Assembly (NCBI GenBank): GCA_964454015.1
Contig: CAYVQF010000016.1
Span: 1 to 64,000 of the forward strand
Origin: CAYVQF01 sp964454015
GTDB taxonomy: Bacteria; Myxococcota_A; Bradymonadia; UBA4248
Direction: 5' to 3'
Length of the DNA: 64,000 nucleotides
The position numbers and the translations under genes were made by a program. Positions 61,980-64,000 of the stretch are shown here, one piece after another. Below the pieces are notes generated by a model. That model was not told the origin of the DNA and did no database searches. It saw only the letters and a program-made list of their open reading frames with translations. The stretch's first letter is position 1. Every line of letters starts with the position of its first letter.

Positions 61980-64000
61980 ATGGGTGAAGAGGAAGCGGTG
62001 GCGGTGCCGACGTTGACCTTTGGGGCGGAGATCCTGGGGAAATACCGAGTGGGGATCTTCCTGGAGGAGCGGGCTGGGGTGGCGCGCTACGAGGCGACGC
62101 ATGTGATTCTGGATCGGCCGCTCTGGCTCTGGGTCTACGAAGGAGAGCCGGCACACGCGGCGCTGTTCGAGGCGCGGATGCGGGCGGCGGCGTCCCTGCG
62201 CGACAAGGGATTGCTGGATATTTTGGAGGTCGTGCGGTGGCGGGAGCAGACGCTGGTGGTGAGCGCCCAGGTGGCGGGCGAGACGCTGGCGGCGGCCGCT
62301 GCGACTCGGCGCTCGTGGAGCATGGCGCAGGTGTTGAGTTGGCTGCGGCCAGGGGTGAAGGCGTTGACGGCTCTGCATGAGGGTGACCTGGTGCATGGTC
62401 GCTTGGGCCCTGAGGCGCTGATGCGGGTTGGGGCCCACCGGGTGGTGCTGTGGGATCTGCCGCGGATGCGCCTGCACGCCGACGAGGTCCACCTCTGTGC
62501 GTCGCTTAGCGCCGAGACGGTGTGGACGCTTGCGCCGGAGTGGGTGGTCGAGCCCGAGACGGTAGGGGAGAGCGCCGACGTCTATGCCCTGGGCTGCATG
62601 GTGTATCGCTTGCTCTTTGGTGACTTTCCCTTCGCGGCATCGGGCGCGCCGGAGATGTTGGCGGCGCACCTCACGACCCAGGCGTCTCTCCCCAGCGCGG
62701 TCGGGGGGGGGGTAGAGCGGGCGCTGCTGCGGGCCTTGGCCAAGCGCCCGGGGGTGCGCTTCGAGACGGCGGCGGCGTTTTTGGCCGCCCTGGAGCGGCC
62801 GCAGGACTTTTTCCGGCCAGCGCCGGTGGGTGGCGCTTGGGTGCTGCCCGATTGGCTCGCGCTGCAGGTGAGTGCCAGCGCTGTGGCGCCGTGTACGCCG
62901 CAGGAGGAGGCGTGCGGGGAAGACGTCGCGGCGCAGCCCCTCGTGTTGGAGGCGAAGATTTCGAGTGGGAGCGCGGCCGCGTCGGCTGGCGCGGCTTCGC
63001 GGGCCGGTCTGCGGGTGGTGTGGTGGCGCCTGGTGGGCCGCATGAGGCGTTGGGGGGATGCGCTGGCAGCGGGCGTCGCGGGACAGTGGCGCGGTGCTGG
63101 TACGGGGCGTTACCTGGTGGTGGCGTTGGTGGTGGCGCTGGTGGTGGGGGTGAGCGCCTTGGGCGCGGCCCTGTGGCAGGTGGCGGTGCGGCCTCTGGAT
63201 GAGGGTGTGGTGGTGCGCTCAGCGCCGCGGGCGTTATTGGCTGGCTTGAACGAGGACTTGGCCTCCGAGGAGATGGTGTTGATCCCCGGTGGGCTGGCAG
63301 TGGTGGGAGAGGGTGAGGCGGCCAGGCTGGTGTGGGTCGCGCCGTTTTACATGGATGTGTACGAAGTGCAGGCGGTGGATTTCCTGCGTTCCCAGGGAAG
63401 GCGCCTGGTCGAGCCAGGGGAGCCGATGCGCGGGGTGAGTTGGGATGAGGCGGCGGAATATTGTCGGGCCGTGGGGAAACGCCTGCCGTTGGAGGCGGAG
63501 TGGGAGCGGGGGGCGCGGGGGCCACTGGGGTGGCCCTACCCGTGGGGAACAACCTTTTCTTGTGGCCACGCGCATGTGCACATGGCGGCCTGTGAGCCGC
63601 CTTTGGCGTGGCGTTGTCGTGAGCCGCGGCCGGTGTCGGCCGCGCCGGACCCGCTGTGTGTGGATCTTGGGCAGCCGCTGGTGCGAGGCGGGCGCGGTAT
63701 GCCCTGGGGCCAGGGGGACCAGAGTTTTTATGGGGTGTGGGATAGCTTTGGCAACGTGCGCGAATGGGTCGCGGACGAGGTGGTTCCGGGGGGGGCGGCG
63801 CGGATCGTCAAGGGGGCGGCCTTTTCGCGTGAGGAGCAAGCGCCGATGACCTTGGCGGCGCGCTCCGTGCGCGAGGCTGGGGCGCAGCACGCGGACATCG
63901 GCTTTCGCTGTGTGCGGGACTACGGAGGCGCAACTTGGCGCCAGCGTTCCCGAGAAGGGGCGCGGTCGCAGGGGGGGCGCTTGGACCGCTATGTGTTGGG
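61980..64000 (+). CDS. Pseudokinase-TM-FGE-sulfatase fusion (partial, runs off window)
   Basis: At least 673 codons with no stop before the end of the window; ATG 61980 follows GGGAGGAG. Residues 1-280 have the kinase fold order without catalytic residues: the VAIK lysine block reads PLWLWVYEG (about 47-55), the HRD loop is VHGRLGPEAL (about 138-147), and the DFG position reads DLPRM (Asp159 kept). A Ser/Ala-rich linker leads to a helix near 378-399 (LVVALVVALVVGVSALGAAL). A FGE-sulfatase/SUMF1 domain starts near 431 (MVLIPGGLAVVGEGE), with FGNVREWVAD (about 590) and IGFRCVRDYG (about 640). The paired cysteines used by true FGE are not seen. It resembles kinase-FGE proteins of myxobacteria and planctomycetes. 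A 10-G tract (62703-62712) lies in the kinase part. Confidence 0.85.
   Translation, partial: MGEEEAVAVPTLTFGAEILGKYRVGIFLEERAGVARYEATHVILDRPLWLWVYEGEPAHAALFEARMRAAASLRDKGLLDILEVVRWREQTLVVSAQVAGETLAAAAATRRSWSMAQVLSWLRPGVKALTALHEGDLVHGRLGPEALMRVGAHRVVLWDLPRMRLHADEVHLCASLSAETVWTLAPEWVVEPETVGESADVYALGCMVYRLLFGDFPFAASGAPEMLAAHLTTQASLPSAVGGGVERALLRALAKRPGVRFETAAAFLAALERPQDFFRPAPVGGAWVLPDWLALQVSASAVAPCTPQEEACGEDVAAQPLVLEAKISSGSAAASAGAASRAGLRVVWWRLVGRMRRWGDALAAGVAGQWRGAGTGRYLVVALVVALVVGVSALGAALWQVAVRPLDEGVVVRSAPRALLAGLNEDLASEEMVLIPGGLAVVGEGEAARLVWVAPFYMDVYEVQAVDFLRSQGRRLVEPGEPMRGVSWDEAAEYCRAVGKRLPLEAEWERGARGPLGWPYPWGTTFSCGHAHVHMAACEPPLAWRCREPRPVSAAPDPLCVDLGQPLVRGGRGMPWGQGDQSFYGVWDSFGNVREWVADEVVPGGAARIVKGAAFSREEQAPMTLAARSVREAGAQHADIGFRCVRDYGGATWRQRSREGARSQGGRLDRYVL

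Overview
This is a GC-rich 64 kb stretch of bacterial chromosome, densely packed with genes and showing no rRNA, tRNA, insertion sequence, prophage or CRISPR array. The gene content suggests a Myxococcota-type organism (former Deltaproteobacteria, for example a myxobacterium or Bradymonadales relative). The signs are two proteins built like the myxobacterial gliding-complex subunits GltG and GltJ/AgmX, a giant sigma-54 activator carrying a TPR module, a lipoprotein with a Cys-x-Gly-Thr-Asp-Val-Gly-Asn-Pro start, kinase-like proteins fused to WD40 or sulfatase-modifying-factor domains, and many TPR proteins. The assignment is inference; no taxonomic marker gene is present.

Layout. (1) 0.2-11 kb, plus strand: an isolated tandem BMC-domain protein, then a compact MoxR/Bat operon: MoxR ATPase, DUF58 protein, membrane protein, BatA-type vWA protein, a BatB-BatC fusion, BatD and BatE. 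(2) 11-20 kb, minus strand: a housekeeping run read as trypsin-like pseudoprotease, tilS, ftsH, folP, cdaA, cdaR, glmM. It joins tRNA modification, membrane proteolysis, folate synthesis, c-di-AMP synthesis and cell-wall precursor supply. (3) 20-26 kb, plus: a GltG-like TonB-family protein, a cysteine-repeat lipoprotein ending in a proprotein-convertase P domain, and four poorly known genes including a phosphoribosyltransferase-fold protein. (4) 26-37 kb, minus: a short sigma-70-family factor, a lipoprotein, the 1332-residue sigma-54 activator, an MlaC/TolC pair, two further lipoproteins and a TIGR02147-type protein.

(5) 37-48 kb: an accessory-looking block with a pentapeptide/TPR protein, a helical repeat protein, a DUF4157 (eCIS-core) HExxH protein with a beta-rich C-terminus, a pseudokinase-WD40 fusion, a membrane-anchored protein of unknown function, a GltJ/AgmX-like protein with a six-residue repeat array, and a small secreted protein. 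(6) 48.5-56 kb, minus: a second MoxR cluster (large membrane protein, DUF4350, MoxR, DUF58) running into yicC and gmk. (7) 56-64 kb: an acetyl-CoA hydrolase/transferase, glyA, a TPR membrane protein, a lipoprotein, gshB, and the first 673 codons of a pseudokinase-FGE fusion that leaves the window.

The main themes are two separate MoxR/vWA chaperone-type systems, envelope lipoproteins and motility-type TonB proteins, and catalytically degenerate enzymes (one protease, two kinases, one STAND-like NTPase). The best candidates for undescribed biology are the solitary tandem BMC protein, the BatB-BatC fusion with an internal lipobox, and the DUF4157/pseudokinase block at 37-46 kb. Functions are inferred from motifs read by eye; no database search was possible.
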